Positions 15,842 through 23,894 of a DNA stretch of 64,000 nt are shown piece by piece. The notes below the pieces were generated by a model. It was given only the letters and a program-made list of their open reading frames with translations. It was not told the DNA's origin and ran no database searches. The first letter of the stretch is position 1, and each line of letters opens with the position of its first letter. The position numbers and the translations under genes were made by a program. This DNA comes from Dyadobacter sp. SG02. Lineage in GTDB: Bacteria; Bacteroidota; Bacteroidia; Cytophagales; Spirosomataceae. The stretch covers positions 428,717 to 492,716 of the forward strand of contig NZ_FNYL01000006.1 of the NCBI RefSeq assembly GCF_900109045.1. Reading direction: 5' to 3'.

Positions 15842-18145
15842 ATGATCCGCATACTTTTACTATTCCTCTTTTCCACCAGCCTTCTTTATGCACAGGAATT
15901 TACCTCCGTCGTACGCGGGAGCGTGAAGGACGCCGACACCGGCTTGCCACTCGCCCGTGCCACTGTGCAACTTGACGACAAAGGCACTGCGACCGACGAC
16001 GCCGGTCTGTTCCGTTTTGAAGGCGCGGGAGTGGGACGGCATGTTCTGAAAGTATCGTTTGTAGGTTACCAGACGCTGGTGGTTTCGGAAATTCTGCTCG
16101 AATCGGGCAAGGAAAACGTGCAGGAAATACGGCTCAGCGCCACTGGCCGACAATTGCAGGAAGCGACGGTATCGGGCAGCAGGCCGCCGGCATTCAACAG
16201 CGTGCAGGCCATTACCGCCGAGCAAACCCTGCGTTACGCGGCTACCTACCTGGACCCCGCCCGCGTTGCGACCTCATTCGCGGGTGTGGCCGCAGCCAAC
16301 GACCAGGCCAACGGGCTGGTAGTCCGCGGGAATTCGCCAAACAGTATGCAATGGCGGCTGGAAGGGGTGGAGATCGTAAATCCGAACCATTTGTCGAATG
16401 CGGGGACGTTCAGCGACAGGCCGACGTCTACCGGTGGCGGGGTGAATATCCTGAGCACCCAGTTGATGGGGACATCCTATTTCATGAGCGGGCCGTTTCC
16501 CGCACAGTATGGGAATGCGACGGGGGCTATTCTGGATATGAATTTGAGGAAAGGCAATGACGAACGCACCGAATTTACCGGCCAGGCAAGTCTGATCGGT
16601 CTTGATATTGCAGCGGAAGGCAGGCTCTCAAAGAAGTCCAAAGCGTCATATCTGGTCAATTACCGGTATTCTTTCACGGGACTCTTGGGGGCGATGGGCG
16701 TGAGTTTTGGCGGAGAGGATATCCGGTTTCAGGACTTATCATTTAATCTCAACTTTCCGACGGCCAAAGGCGGCAAGTTCACGATTTTTGGAATGGGCGG
16801 CATTAGCGAAAATACTTTTAAACCCGATAAGGACACTACTACCTGGGAGTTTGAAAAAGATGGCCGTTATGTACTCTATAAAAACAAAATGGGCGCTGCG
16901 GGAGCAACACTGGATCAGCCGGTCGGCCGGCGGGCATCCCTGCGGACTGTGCTGGTGGCTTCGGGACTTAATACTTCCCGGAAGGCTTTCCAGGTCGACC
17001 CGGTTACCATGCAGAATCGTGAACTGCTTGGGAATGATGGCATTGTAAATGGCAAAATTTCATTCAATACAACACTGACTTACAAGGTAAACCCCGGTAT
17101 AACCTTCAAGGGTGGCGTATACATGACCTCGCAGCGGTACGAGACGCCTCCCGTATCCCCCAACCCCGAGGTGAAATCGTGGTATATGCAACCGTTTGTA
17201 AACTGGTCGCATGTGATGGGCGCATTCGTGGCCGACGTCGGTTTGCATGGGATGATCAGCCGGGTAAGCAGTCCTGGAACGAAAATAAGTGCGCTTGCCG
17301 AACCGCGTGTGAGTTTGAAATGGCTCGCTGCGGCCGATAAGCAGCTGAGTGTGAGCTATGGGTTGCACAGCCAGTTGCAATCTCCGAATGTGTATTCGTC
17401 GGCCTACGGCATGACCGATATGGGCCGGAATTTTGATCTGAAACCGACCCGGTCCCATCAGATAACGCTTGCTTACCAGCAATTTTTCAAAAAAGGCAGC
17501 AGTCTGAAAATTGAAGCGTACTGGCAACACCAGTTCGATGTGCCGGTCGGCGCCGATATGCGCGATAATTATTCCACCGTAAACCTGATTGAAGAGCGCC
17601 CGAATGTGCGGTTATATAATGAAGGGACTGCCCGGAATTACGGTATGGAAGCCACATTTCAAAAATACCTGACCGACCGTTTTTATATGCTCGTGTCCGG
17701 CTCGCTCTACCAAGCCACCTATACCGACTACCTGGGCTTGCGGCATGACAGCCGCTTCGACGGCGGCCACACGTTCAGTCTCACCACCGGCAAGGAGTTT
17801 AAAGCATCCCGTGGTGGTTTGTGGGGCGTGAATGCAAAAATTTTGTGGCTCGGCGGTTTCCGCGACAAGCCGATCGATGCGGAATACTCCGCCGTTTTGA
17901 AACAAACTATCTACGAATACCAGAGTGCCTACACGGTTAAAATGAAAGACTACTTCCGCCCGGATCTGCGGATTTACTGGAAAAAAGATCGCGCGAAATA
18001 TAACCGCACGCTGGCGATAGACTTGCAGAACGTTTCTGGCACGAAGAATGAAGCCTACCGGTATTTCGATACGCGGCAGAAGCGGGTAGTGGTGCAGCAT
18101 CAGTTGGGTTTAATTCCGGTGGTTAGTTATCGGGTTGAGTTTTAA
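15842..18145 (+). CDS. TonB-dependent receptor with carboxypeptidase-like N-domain
   Basis: A 767-residue outer-membrane receptor. The signal peptide ends LLYAQ; then comes a carboxypeptidase-regulatory-like beta-sandwich (about 25-105, VRGSVKDADTGLPLARATV...FVGYQT). A plug domain follows (about 110-230, LVVRGNSPNSMQWRLEGVEI) and a barrel ending QHQLGLIPVVSYRVEF. It is divergent from the blaI-like/M56 pair, with the operator between, so the repressor may control it. The substrate is not visible. A 37-bp tandem repeat begins at its stop codon. Confidence 0.87.
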   Translation: MIRILLLFLFSTSLLYAQEFTSVVRGSVKDADTGLPLARATVQLDDKGTATDDAGLFRFEGAGVGRHVLKVSFVGYQTLVVSEILLESGKENVQEIRLSATGRQLQEATVSGSRPPAFNSVQAITAEQTLRYAATYLDPARVATSFAGVAAANDQANGLVVRGNSPNSMQWRLEGVEIVNPNHLSNAGTFSDRPTSTGGGVNILSTQLMGTSYFMSGPFPAQYGNATGAILDMNLRKGNDERTEFTGQASLIGLDIAAEGRLSKKSKASYLVNYRYSFTGLLGAMGVSFGGEDIRFQDLSFNLNFPTAKGGKFTIFGMGGISENTFKPDKDTTTWEFEKDGRYVLYKNKMGAAGATLDQPVGRRASLRTVLVASGLNTSRKAFQVDPVTMQNRELLGNDGIVNGKISFNTTLTYKVNPGITFKGGVYMTSQRYETPPVSPNPEVKSWYMQPFVNWSHVMGAFVADVGLHGMISRVSSPGTKISALAEPRVSLKWLAAADKQLSVSYGLHSQLQSPNVYSSAYGMTDMGRNFDLKPTRSHQITLAYQQFFKKGSSLKIEAYWQHQFDVPVGADMRDNYSTVNLIEERPNVRLYNEGTARNYGMEATFQKYLTDRFYMLVSGSLYQATYTDYLGLRHDSRFDGGHTFSLTTGKEFKASRGGLWGVNAKILWLGGFRDKPIDAEYSAVLKQTIYEYQSAYTVKMKDYFRPDLRIYWKKDRAKYNRTLAIDLQNVSGTKNEAYRYFDTRQKRVVVQHQLGLIPVVSYRVEF

Positions 18146-18218
18146 TGATTGAATGAGCCGCCGTGGAACGGTGAATGCGCGAATGATTGAATGAGCCGCC
18201 GTGGAATGGTGAATGCGC
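18144..18218 (+). repeat. Two-copy 37-bp tandem repeat
   Basis: Copies at 18144-18180 and 18182-18218 (period 38) begin AATGATTGAATGAGCCGCC and differ at one base (C/T). The first copy includes the TAA stop of the receptor gene. No open frame or obvious fold; origin unknown. Confidence 0.85.
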
Positions 18219-18379
18219 AGTTTGAACGGGAAATTTTTTCTGGATTTACGCGATTGCATGTCAGTTGATTAGGTGTGTTGTTCCGGAATTTTCAACTGCG
18301 GTATGAACTTTCTCGTGTTGAAAAATGTAACCTTATTCGCAATCAAACTTTGGCTTTGTCCGAATGTGCACCACCAAAT
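18219..18379. other. Spacer upstream of tmRNA
   Basis: No gene seen. An AAACTTTG sequence at 18345-18352 resembles a -7 element and could belong to the tmRNA promoter, but a well-spaced -33 element is not clear. Confidence 0.3.
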
Positions 18380-18748
18380 GGGGGTGACTGGAATTGACAG
18401 CGGGCTGAGGGCTTGTGTGTAAGCATGTCGGGAGTTGAGAGTACCTCCCGTAAATAATATTCTCAAACAATAACTGGCGAATCTACTTACGCCATGGCTG
18501 CTTAATCCGGAGGATTAACCAAATGCCATCATCTCTCCACCTCACGTGCTGCCGGGTGGATCCAGAGGTGTCGAACCGTAGCGCTGGTTGGTATATTGAT
18601 GCGTAAAACCAACGAGACCCTAGTATCTAAGGCTTAGACGCGGGTCCGCCGTGCACCTTGTCTGGCTCGAAAATCTAATCACGGATAAGCATGTAGAAGG
18701 CGCAGGTTTTCCCTGTTCTGGACCGGGGTTCGACTCCCCGCATCTCCA
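18380..18748 (+). ncRNA. ssrA: Transfer-messenger RNA
   Basis: About 369 bases. The 5' end GGGGGUG pairs with CAUCUCC at 18741-18747 to form the acceptor stem, and the 5' block GACTGGAATTGACAGCGGGC is typical of tmRNA. The 3' T-arm is GACCGGGGTTCGACTCCCC. The tag frame runs through 18476-18505 and encodes GESTYAMAA then TAA, a typical Bacteroidota proteolysis tag. CCA is not encoded (the sequence reads ACT after the stem). tmRNA rescues stalled ribosomes and tags the product for degradation. Its 3' end is the insertion point of the integrase-carrying island that follows. Confidence 0.93.
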
Positions 18749-18773
18749 CTGATTGAAATATCAAATCTTACAA

Positions 18774-18803
18774 AAACCCGCAAAATTAATTTGCGGGTTT
18801 TTT
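18774..18803 (+). terminator. tmRNA terminator
   Basis: Perfect stem AAACCCGCAAA / TTTGCGGGTTT, loop ATTAA, then a T-run, 26 bases past the mature tmRNA end. Confidence 0.85.
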
Positions 18804-18895
18804 GTTACCCGCAGATTTCGCAGCAAAACCCGAGGGACGAATTAGGGACTGAGAAAAATACGGGAAGGTAAGTGTTTGAATACAAGTTGATTAAA

Positions 18896-18924
18896 GACGG
18901 GGTTCGACCCCCTCCGTCTCCACT
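18896..18924 (+). other. Second tmRNA/tRNA-like 3' end, candidate att site
   Basis: GACGGGGTTCGACCCCC followed by TCCGTCTCCACT closely matches the tmRNA T-arm and 3' end at 18719-18750 (GACCGGGGTTCGACTCCCC, GCATCTCCACT). No complete RNA gene precedes it. It is therefore probably an attachment-site copy left by a second integration event. A terminator hairpin follows, as it does behind the true tmRNA. Confidence 0.7.
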
Positions 18925-18944
18925 CCAACGAGTTTCAAAACTTC

Positions 18945-18979
18945 AAAAAGCCCGTAGATCAATGATTTACGGGCTTTTT
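18945..18979 (+). terminator. Terminator behind the second att-like site
   Basis: AAAAAGCCCGTA ... TTACGGGCTTTTT with an 11-base loop and a T-run. The order att-like end, terminator, GGGAC repeat repeats the order found directly after tmRNA. Confidence 0.8.
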
Positions 18980-19178
18980 GTTTGGTGCTTACCATCCCAA
19001 ATTTTGCAAAGTTTAATAAAAGCAACGGGACGAATTCGGGACTTGAATCCTGATTTTTTTTCCGTCCCTTTCTCGTCCCTTTTGACGATGTAATTATTTG
19101 ATATGCAATAACATGTGTAACAAATGAACATCTTGATTTAACGAAATGTGATTTCTAGTTTTAAACAAAAAAAGAAGG

Positions 19179-20396
19179 ATGGAAGCAAGTATGACAATTT
19201 TGTTCTCGGTCAGACAATCAAAAATCAATCGCAACAACCAACTGCCTATTTATATGCGGGTAACTATTGGAGGATTAAGATTTGAAGTAGCAACTGGTAA
19301 GTTCGTATCACCGGACAGGTGGCTGTCCAATTCAGGAAAGGTGAAGGGCGCAACTTTGGAGGCAAGGGAAGTCAACGCATACTTAGATTCATTGTCTGGC
19401 AAGGCGTATGGCATTCAGCGGGAAATTGTTCAGGAAGGGTCCTTAATGAATATTGAAGTCTTTAAGCAGAAGTGGCATGGAGAAGATCAAAATATTATTG
19501 GACTCCTGACTATTTTTCAAGAACACAACGCGAAGATCAGAAAACTGATAGGCTTGGAATATGCACATGCGACTTACCAGCGGTATCAGACAACTCTTAG
19601 GCACACTCAGGAATTCATTGAATGGAATTTTAAAGCCAAAGATGTCGATGTTCGGAAGCTCAATTTTAGATTCATATCGGACTTCGAATTTTATTTAAAA
19701 GGTGTAAAAAAGGTTGGTCACAATGCGACGATGAAATACCTGGCAAACTTGAAAAAGATTGTACTCATATGTGTTAAGAATGAAATCATACCGAAGGACC
19801 CGTTTTTTGCCTTCAAATTTGCTAAGCATGAGGTAGATCGGATAGCACTTACCGAGCATGAATTAACGGCGGTTGCGAGTAAAGTATTCGTGACCCCGAG
19901 ATTAGAACAAGTAAGAGACATCTTCCTATTCTGCTGTTATACTGGACTAGCTTATGCGGATGTCGAGAAGCTTACCAGAATGGATTTAGTGGAGGGACGT
20001 TCAGGCGAAATATGGATTAACATAAAAAGACAGAAAACTGACACAGCATCACGGATTCCGCTTCTCCCACCAGCATTGAAATTGTTGAAAAAATATGAGG
20101 GCCAACTAGAAAATTCAAAGAAACAGCTCCTTCCAGTCCTGTCAAACCAAAAGATGAATGCTTACTTGAAAGAAATTGGTGACGTATGTGGAATTGTGAA
20201 ACCAATTGCATTTCACCTCGCGAGGCACACATTTGCTACAACAGTTACGCTTTCAAACGGGGTTCCAATTGAAACCGTTTCAAAGATGTTGGGTCACCGC
20301 AGCTTAAAAACCACCCAACTTTATGCAAAGATTTTGGATAAGAAGGTTAGTGAAGATATGCAAAAGTTGTCAGAGATTATTGGCGCAAAGTACTGA
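19179..20396 (+). CDS. Tyrosine site-specific recombinase (integrase)
   Basis: A 405-residue integrase of the Bacteroidota type with an arm-binding N-terminus (residues 1-90), a SAM-like core-binding domain (~105-210) and a catalytic domain. Catalytic blocks are HLARHTFATT (His-x-x-Arg), LGHRSLKTTQLYAK (His and the nucleophile Tyr). The first catalytic Arg position reads CYTGLAYADV, with no Arg in the TGLR place. The start at 19179 is supported by AAGAAGG just upstream; an in-frame ATG at 19191 is an alternative. Its GC content is lower than that of the backbone. It sits behind tmRNA and very likely moved the island into that site. Confidence 0.92.
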   Translation: MEASMTILFSVRQSKINRNNQLPIYMRVTIGGLRFEVATGKFVSPDRWLSNSGKVKGATLEAREVNAYLDSLSGKAYGIQREIVQEGSLMNIEVFKQKWHGEDQNIIGLLTIFQEHNAKIRKLIGLEYAHATYQRYQTTLRHTQEFIEWNFKAKDVDVRKLNFRFISDFEFYLKGVKKVGHNATMKYLANLKKIVLICVKNEIIPKDPFFAFKFAKHEVDRIALTEHELTAVASKVFVTPRLEQVRDIFLFCCYTGLAYADVEKLTRMDLVEGRSGEIWINIKRQKTDTASRIPLLPPALKLLKKYEGQLENSKKQLLPVLSNQKMNAYLKEIGDVCGIVKPIAFHLARHTFATTVTLSNGVPIETVSKMLGHRSLKTTQLYAKILDKKVSEDMQKLSEIIGAKY

Positions 20397-20419
20397 TCAG
20401 GAGATAATTACAAATTTCA

Positions 20420-20461
20420 CAAACAAACTCGGCAAACGGGCAGCTAAATAAGTGGCCCTAG
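20420..20461 (+). repeat. Imperfect direct repeat, copy 1
   Basis: ACAAACTCGGCAAA, then a diverged centre, then AAGTGGCCCTA; copy 2 is at 21544-21582. Copy 2 reads in one frame as TDKLGKAQLSKWPYS, so both may be remnants of one coding sequence. Confidence 0.5.
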
Positions 20462-20477
20462 TATTTAAGGATTGTTT

Positions 20478-20516
20478 GAAGCCGCCAAAAGCTTCCGGCA
20501 TAATGGCGGCTTTTCT
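20478..20516 (+). terminator. Terminator-like hairpin after integrase
   Basis: AAGCCGCC / GGCGGCTTTT with an 18-base loop and a short T-run, ~80 bases past the integrase stop. Confidence 0.6.
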
Positions 20517-20702
20517 ATTTTCTGAGACACTCAAATGAAGCCACCGGGACTTTCGCGCGTTTATTCCTTTTCCTTTTGGCTGATGGAGGGCCGCTGGTAG
20601 AAGGGCATTCTTTTCCTCGTTTTCTTTGTTAAACATTCATTTTATGGGTAGGCGAGAGGAAGATGAACAAACAAATCTTCTACCTTCTAACATGTAAAGA
20701 TC

Positions 20703-21009
20703 ATGGCTCATAATCTCAATTTTAACGAGAAAGCTGGCGAACATTCATTCTTTTCGGTTAAGGAAAAAGCATGGCACGGCCTGGGGGCGGATTGTTGATC
20801 TATATCCAACCAGCGGATAGGCAATTGCGTCGGCAGGTCTGGATTACCAGGTTCAAAAAGCAACTCTGCTAGTTAGTCTGCCGTCCGGCAAAATAAATCA
20901 ATATGGGTACACAGGACCTTTCGGCGGCTATTTCGCAACTGTGCGGACAGACACGAATGCGGTCCTGAGGGTTTCGGCTTTTCACAGGCAGAGTTGGCAA
21001 GGCAAATAA
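20703..21009 (+). pseudogene. DUF932-type phage/plasmid protein remnant
   Basis: ATG at 20703 starts MAHNLNFNEKAGEHSFFSV..KAWHGLG. After a frameshift near 20785 the frame continues IVDLYPTSG-stop-AIASAGLDYQVQKATLLV, and later YFATVRTDTNAVL. The order WHGLG, PTS.EAI, AGLDY.V, YFATVRTDTNAVLG is that of the DUF932 'phage/plasmid-like protein' family. At least one frameshift, one in-frame TAG (in place of Glu) and loss of the C-terminal two thirds show that it is dead. It points to a phage or plasmid origin for this stretch. Confidence 0.6.
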
Positions 21010-21051
21010 ACTCTCACCGTTTCATTGTAGGGCAAGTGTGAGTGGGACTAA

Positions 21052-21265
21052 GTGAAGCCTACTATTGATGTGGTCAAAAAACCGGCTTATGTACTTAATA
21101 CCACCGTGGGCTATCAGATGGGGGAAACCGAGGACAGGGAACTTCTAAAAGACACTTCCATGACGAAGTGGCTAAATGATATTGCAAAGTTCCGGAGATC
21201 GACAAAAAAACACGTATCCTATACTATATGCGCTCGATGCCATGATCAATAACGTCAAAACTTAA
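21052..21265 (+). pseudogene. XRE-family regulator remnant (C-terminal part)
   Basis: One frame reads KPTIDVVKKPAYVLNTTVGY, then QMGETEDRELLKDTSMTKWL and NDIAKF. It then continues in other frames as PEIDKK and ILYALDAMINNVKT-stop. The order 'VS.DYLMGETED..LLKD..M.KRL.DI.KLPE.DK..ILYALDAMI..VK' is the C-terminal half of small Bacteroidota helix-turn-helix (Cro/CI-type) regulators. The DNA-binding half is missing and a frameshift lies near 21190-21205. No start codon is convincing. Confidence 0.5.
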
Positions 21266-22447
21266 AGTGATTCAGCGCGTGTATGTCAGCGAGTCACTTT
21301 TGTGATTGCTACTCTACGTTGGCAAAAAATCCGGTTGACATACATGAAAGGTAGGCATGGAGAGAGGAAGAGATTCGAACTCTGTTGTAACTAATTAGAT
21401 ATGAGTATATTAAAAAGACTAAATTTTACCTGCTCTCGATTTGCTCACCTCGATTCGTGATCGAGCGATTGATACATTAAAGTTACAAAAAACGACCAGT
21501 CAAACCAAAAATCATGTCTGAGATTCCGGAAGACGTTTTGACAGACAAACTCGGCAAAGCGCAACTATCCAAGTGGCCCTATTCGTTCCTGCTTTGATTT
21601 CCTTACTTCACCCGCTACCGTCATTACTGCAAGATTAAATCTTCTTACCAAGGGATTTCTCCGATTTCGGGACTGCTCTCCTCACTGAAAATTTACCTGT
21701 TGATTCGTCTCTCCAATCAATGCATGCATCGCCAGAAAATGTGACTTTTTAACATTAGGCTTTAAAGCATTACAATAACGGTGCGCCGCTATGCCAAATG
21801 TTCGTGCGAGTCAGCCTGTTTTAGCCCGAGGTCAAGACCCCGCACTCTCCTCATTTACCGATCCAAGATTTTTAGTTCACCATAATGGAATCGTCCCAGT
21901 ACGACACTTCCTCGAACGAATCCGACTCACTTTTCGACCCGATCAAACAGGGCGACCACGAAACATGAAGCCGCCGATCGAACAAGCGCAGGAATAGAAA
22001 AGGCGTAGGTCAATCATTCTAATCACGAATTTTACGGCATCAAATACTGGCGAAAATGACCTTAGTCTTCGCAAAAATTACGGATTTGACTGGCCCATTA
22101 GCCTGATAATTTTTTGTCTTCATTTCAACTTTTTTCTGTTATAATGCTTTCGAACAATGGCACTTAACCTCCGCCATTTCCGACAAGGTATTGGCAAAAA
22201 TTGCCCACGCTGGTTTGTCGAGGGCGGAACTGGTCGGAAAAGGCCGATACCTAATCGTCGGTTTATCAAACTGCGGGGCGGTCAAAGCTTGAAAAAATCC
22301 AAATGTGGAGATTGTGTCGCTTTCTTGCAAAAAAGGGATTTTTCTAGGATGCTAAAAGGTCTGTCGCATAATAGATTTTATGATAAGGACGAAAATTAGA
22401 CGCAAGGGCCGAAGCAAAATATTTGCACAACTTAGAAAAGTACAATA
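21266..22447. other. Gene-poor island stretch with remnants
   Basis: No intact gene is supported. It holds a minus-strand T-arm-like sequence (21358-21382), copy 2 of the direct repeat (21544-21582) preceded by a 20-codon frame MSEIPEDVLTDKLGK..., a degenerate T-arm-like block (21825-21850), and a 27-codon frame MESSQYDTSSNESDSLFDPI... near 21885. Between 22140 and 22400 both strands show short protein-like frames (plus-strand FEQWHLTSAISDKVLAKIAH... and KKSKCGDCVAFLQKRDFS..., minus-strand SALDKPAWAIFANTLSEMAE...). I cannot tell which, if any, was real. Confidence 0.4.
21358..21382 (-). other. Isolated tRNA T-arm/3'-end-like sequence
   Basis: On the minus strand AGAGTTCGAATCTCT is followed by TCCTCTCTCCA, which has the T-arm consensus (TTCGAAT loop) and an acceptor-like tail. 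No D-arm or anticodon arm lies upstream on that strand, so it is not a tRNA gene. It could be an attachment-site relic from an element that used a different RNA gene. Confidence 0.4.
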
Positions 22448-22681
22448 ATGAGCCTATCACGAGTAGCACCGTTGTTTTTTGCCTTCGGGATGGCGTTGTT
22501 TCTGTATGCCGCCGTGATTTTGTACGCGCTTAATTGCGAATTCGACATGGAGAGAATGCCGTCTTTTCTTGTGGTATTGCTCATCTCGTTCGCCTTCATC
22601 GGTGCGGGCTGGTTTTTTCAAAGCCATCCAATGACGATTTGTACCGGATGCCGCAGGTACACAACATTTACAAACAAATAG
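22448..22681 (+). CDS. Small membrane protein (77 aa), unknown
   Basis: Two hydrophobic segments: VAPLFFAFGMALFLYAAVIL (residues ~6-26) and FLVVLLISFAFIGAGWFF (~40-58). The tail contains CTGCRR. It ends 4 bases before the next small membrane gene, so the two should be co-transcribed. I recognise no family. The frame and the neighbour's spacing support a real gene, but the region also holds decayed genes. Confidence 0.45.
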   Translation: MSLSRVAPLFFAFGMALFLYAAVILYALNCEFDMERMPSFLVVLLISFAFIGAGWFFQSHPMTICTGCRRYTTFTNK

Positions 22682-22685
22682 AATT

Positions 22686-22880
22686 ATGGGAATAACAGAG
22701 ATCCTTTTTTTAGTAGGTGCGGCAGCAGGGCTAGGTGCCATGTTACTTGTTTTTCAGCTTTTTACTGCTTCGATGCCGTTTACCAAGAATAGTAAAATCA
22801 TTCTGGCGGTTTTGGTGATTCTTACAGTCGGGTCCCTGGCCGTTGGGAGCTATCTACGAAGTGGCGACATCAAGCAGTAG
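22686..22880 (+). CDS. Small two-helix membrane protein (64 aa), unknown
   Basis: Helix 1 ILFLVGAAAGLGAMLLVFQL, then a short loop (SMPFTKNSK), helix 2 IILAVLVILTVGSLAVGSYL, ending RSGDIKQ. Its layout and the (G)..YLRS ending of helix 2 resemble the first 65 residues of the next gene (GAAAYLRSTEANTE), so the two look like paralogues. It follows the 77-aa gene by 4 bases. Function unknown. Confidence 0.5.
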   Translation: MGITEILFLVGAAAGLGAMLLVFQLFTASMPFTKNSKIILAVLVILTVGSLAVGSYLRSGDIKQ

Positions 22881-22993
22881 CAGACCGAAGCCAACCAGTA
22901 ACGTAATCACGGAGAAAAATGATTGGATTCACGGTGAAATTTAAAACTGCGCTTTGAGTAGCAATCAGTTCTCGTAACAAACTAAGTACAACT

Positions 22994-23492
22994 ATGAACC
23001 TGTCATCTATCACACTTCTCATTTTAGCTTTTGCGACGGTATGCACACTGGTTGCCGCCGTTGGATTTTATCGAAGTTATGCCCGATTTGAGAATGCACC
23101 GGATAAAGTTCGCCCCTATTTGATACTCGCGCTCTGTTCTGTACTTCTTATTGGTGCCGCTGCCTATCTTCGGAGCACTGAGGCCAATACGGAAACAGCG
23201 CTGAATAGTTCGGAGGTTGATCCAGCCTCGTTAGAGGTTTCGCTGCCTGATCTTGTTAAAGATAGGTACGTGGGCGAGTGGAAAGCGCCGCGAGGAAAGG
23301 CGGGTATCGAGATTTATGAGGAAAATGGCGGCGTTTTCGCAAAGTTCTGGCAAGGTGACATTATACCTTTGAAGTTTCAGCCGGACGGCCAGTATTACGG
23401 AAGGCACCACAGCGCTCGGTCCGATGCCGCTGATCATTCGCGATGATACGCTGCAATACAGTCAGTCGAAATATATCAGGGCGCAAAACTAA
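22994..23492 (+). pseudogene. Two-helix membrane protein with soluble domain, frameshifted
   Basis: The start MNLSSITLLILAFATVCTLV begins helix 1; helix 2 is YLILALCSVLLIGAAAYLRS. A soluble part follows: YVGEWKAPRGKAGIEIYEENG and VFAKFWQGDIIPLKFQPDG. The first frame stops at 23446 after a non-protein-like tail. A one-base shift near 23402 gives TTALGPMPLIIRDDTLQYSQSKYIRAQN-stop at 23492, which fits the preceding beta-rich domain. The intact protein would be ~165 residues. It could be a true frameshift or a sequencing error. No family recognised. Confidence 0.5.
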
Positions 23493-23851
23493 CGGGCAAT
23501 CATGAATGGTGTTTCGAGATCACTGGTCCGAATTCTGGTCATCGCCACTGGCGAGAAGGAGCTGACACCCTGCGAGGAAATACTGCGGCATGGGTGCTGG
23601 TGGCCGGGCTGGTGCCGTTTGTGCTCCGGGCGAGCATCGTTCTGATGATCGGTACGGGCGTTACGCACCGATCTTTGTTCACCGAGGATGTATTTTTTTA
23701 TAGCAGGGCAATTATAGGTAGTGGTCTGCTCGGCTTTGGCCTAACGCTGGCTGTAAGGAGAGTAAACCGGGTTTGTGATCCGGATGTGCCTGATCGGGGC
23801 GGGCATCCTTTTGATTGGCCCCTTATTAGAGCTACTGACGGTGATACTTGA
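23447..23851 (+). pseudogene. Membrane-protein frame without a clear start
   Basis: The frame is open from 23447 to 23851 and reads VEIYQGAKLTGNHEWCFEI, then GADTLRGNTAAWVLVAGLVP. A hydrophobic segment (WVLVAGLVPFVLRASIVLMI) and a second (AIIGSGLLGFGLTLAV) follow. There is no ATG; the first start-like codon is GTG at 23594, inside the membrane segment. The overlap with the end of the preceding frame suggests that both are parts of one decayed or mis-assembled gene. Confidence 0.3.
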
Positions 23852-23894
23852 CTTGTCGAGCACACAACAATTTTGATTGACTTTGAATCCAGCA

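Larger units (their letters stand above)
18834..19080. repeat. Three GGGAC-N6-GGGAC repeats beside the integrase
   Basis: GGGACGAATTAGGGACT at 18834-18850, GGGACGAATTCGGGACT at 19027-19043, and an inverted copy at 19063-19080 that reads AGGGACGAGAAAGGGACG on the minus strand. Each is a pair of GGGAC words spaced by six bases. Their place between the tmRNA end and the integrase start fits arm-type recombinase binding sites; that is inference. Confidence 0.6.

Noticed and set aside
18896..18924. A second tmRNA or tRNA gene
   Set aside because: The sequence before it does not fold as tmRNA or tRNA and has no tag frame; only the 3' end is duplicated.
21358..21382. A complete tRNA gene on the minus strand
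   Set aside because: Only T-arm and acceptor-like tail are present; no D-arm, anticodon arm or 5' acceptor strand upstream.
22139..22399. A definite gene on either strand
   Set aside because: Both strands give short protein-like frames, neither with a start, ribosome site and family pattern together.
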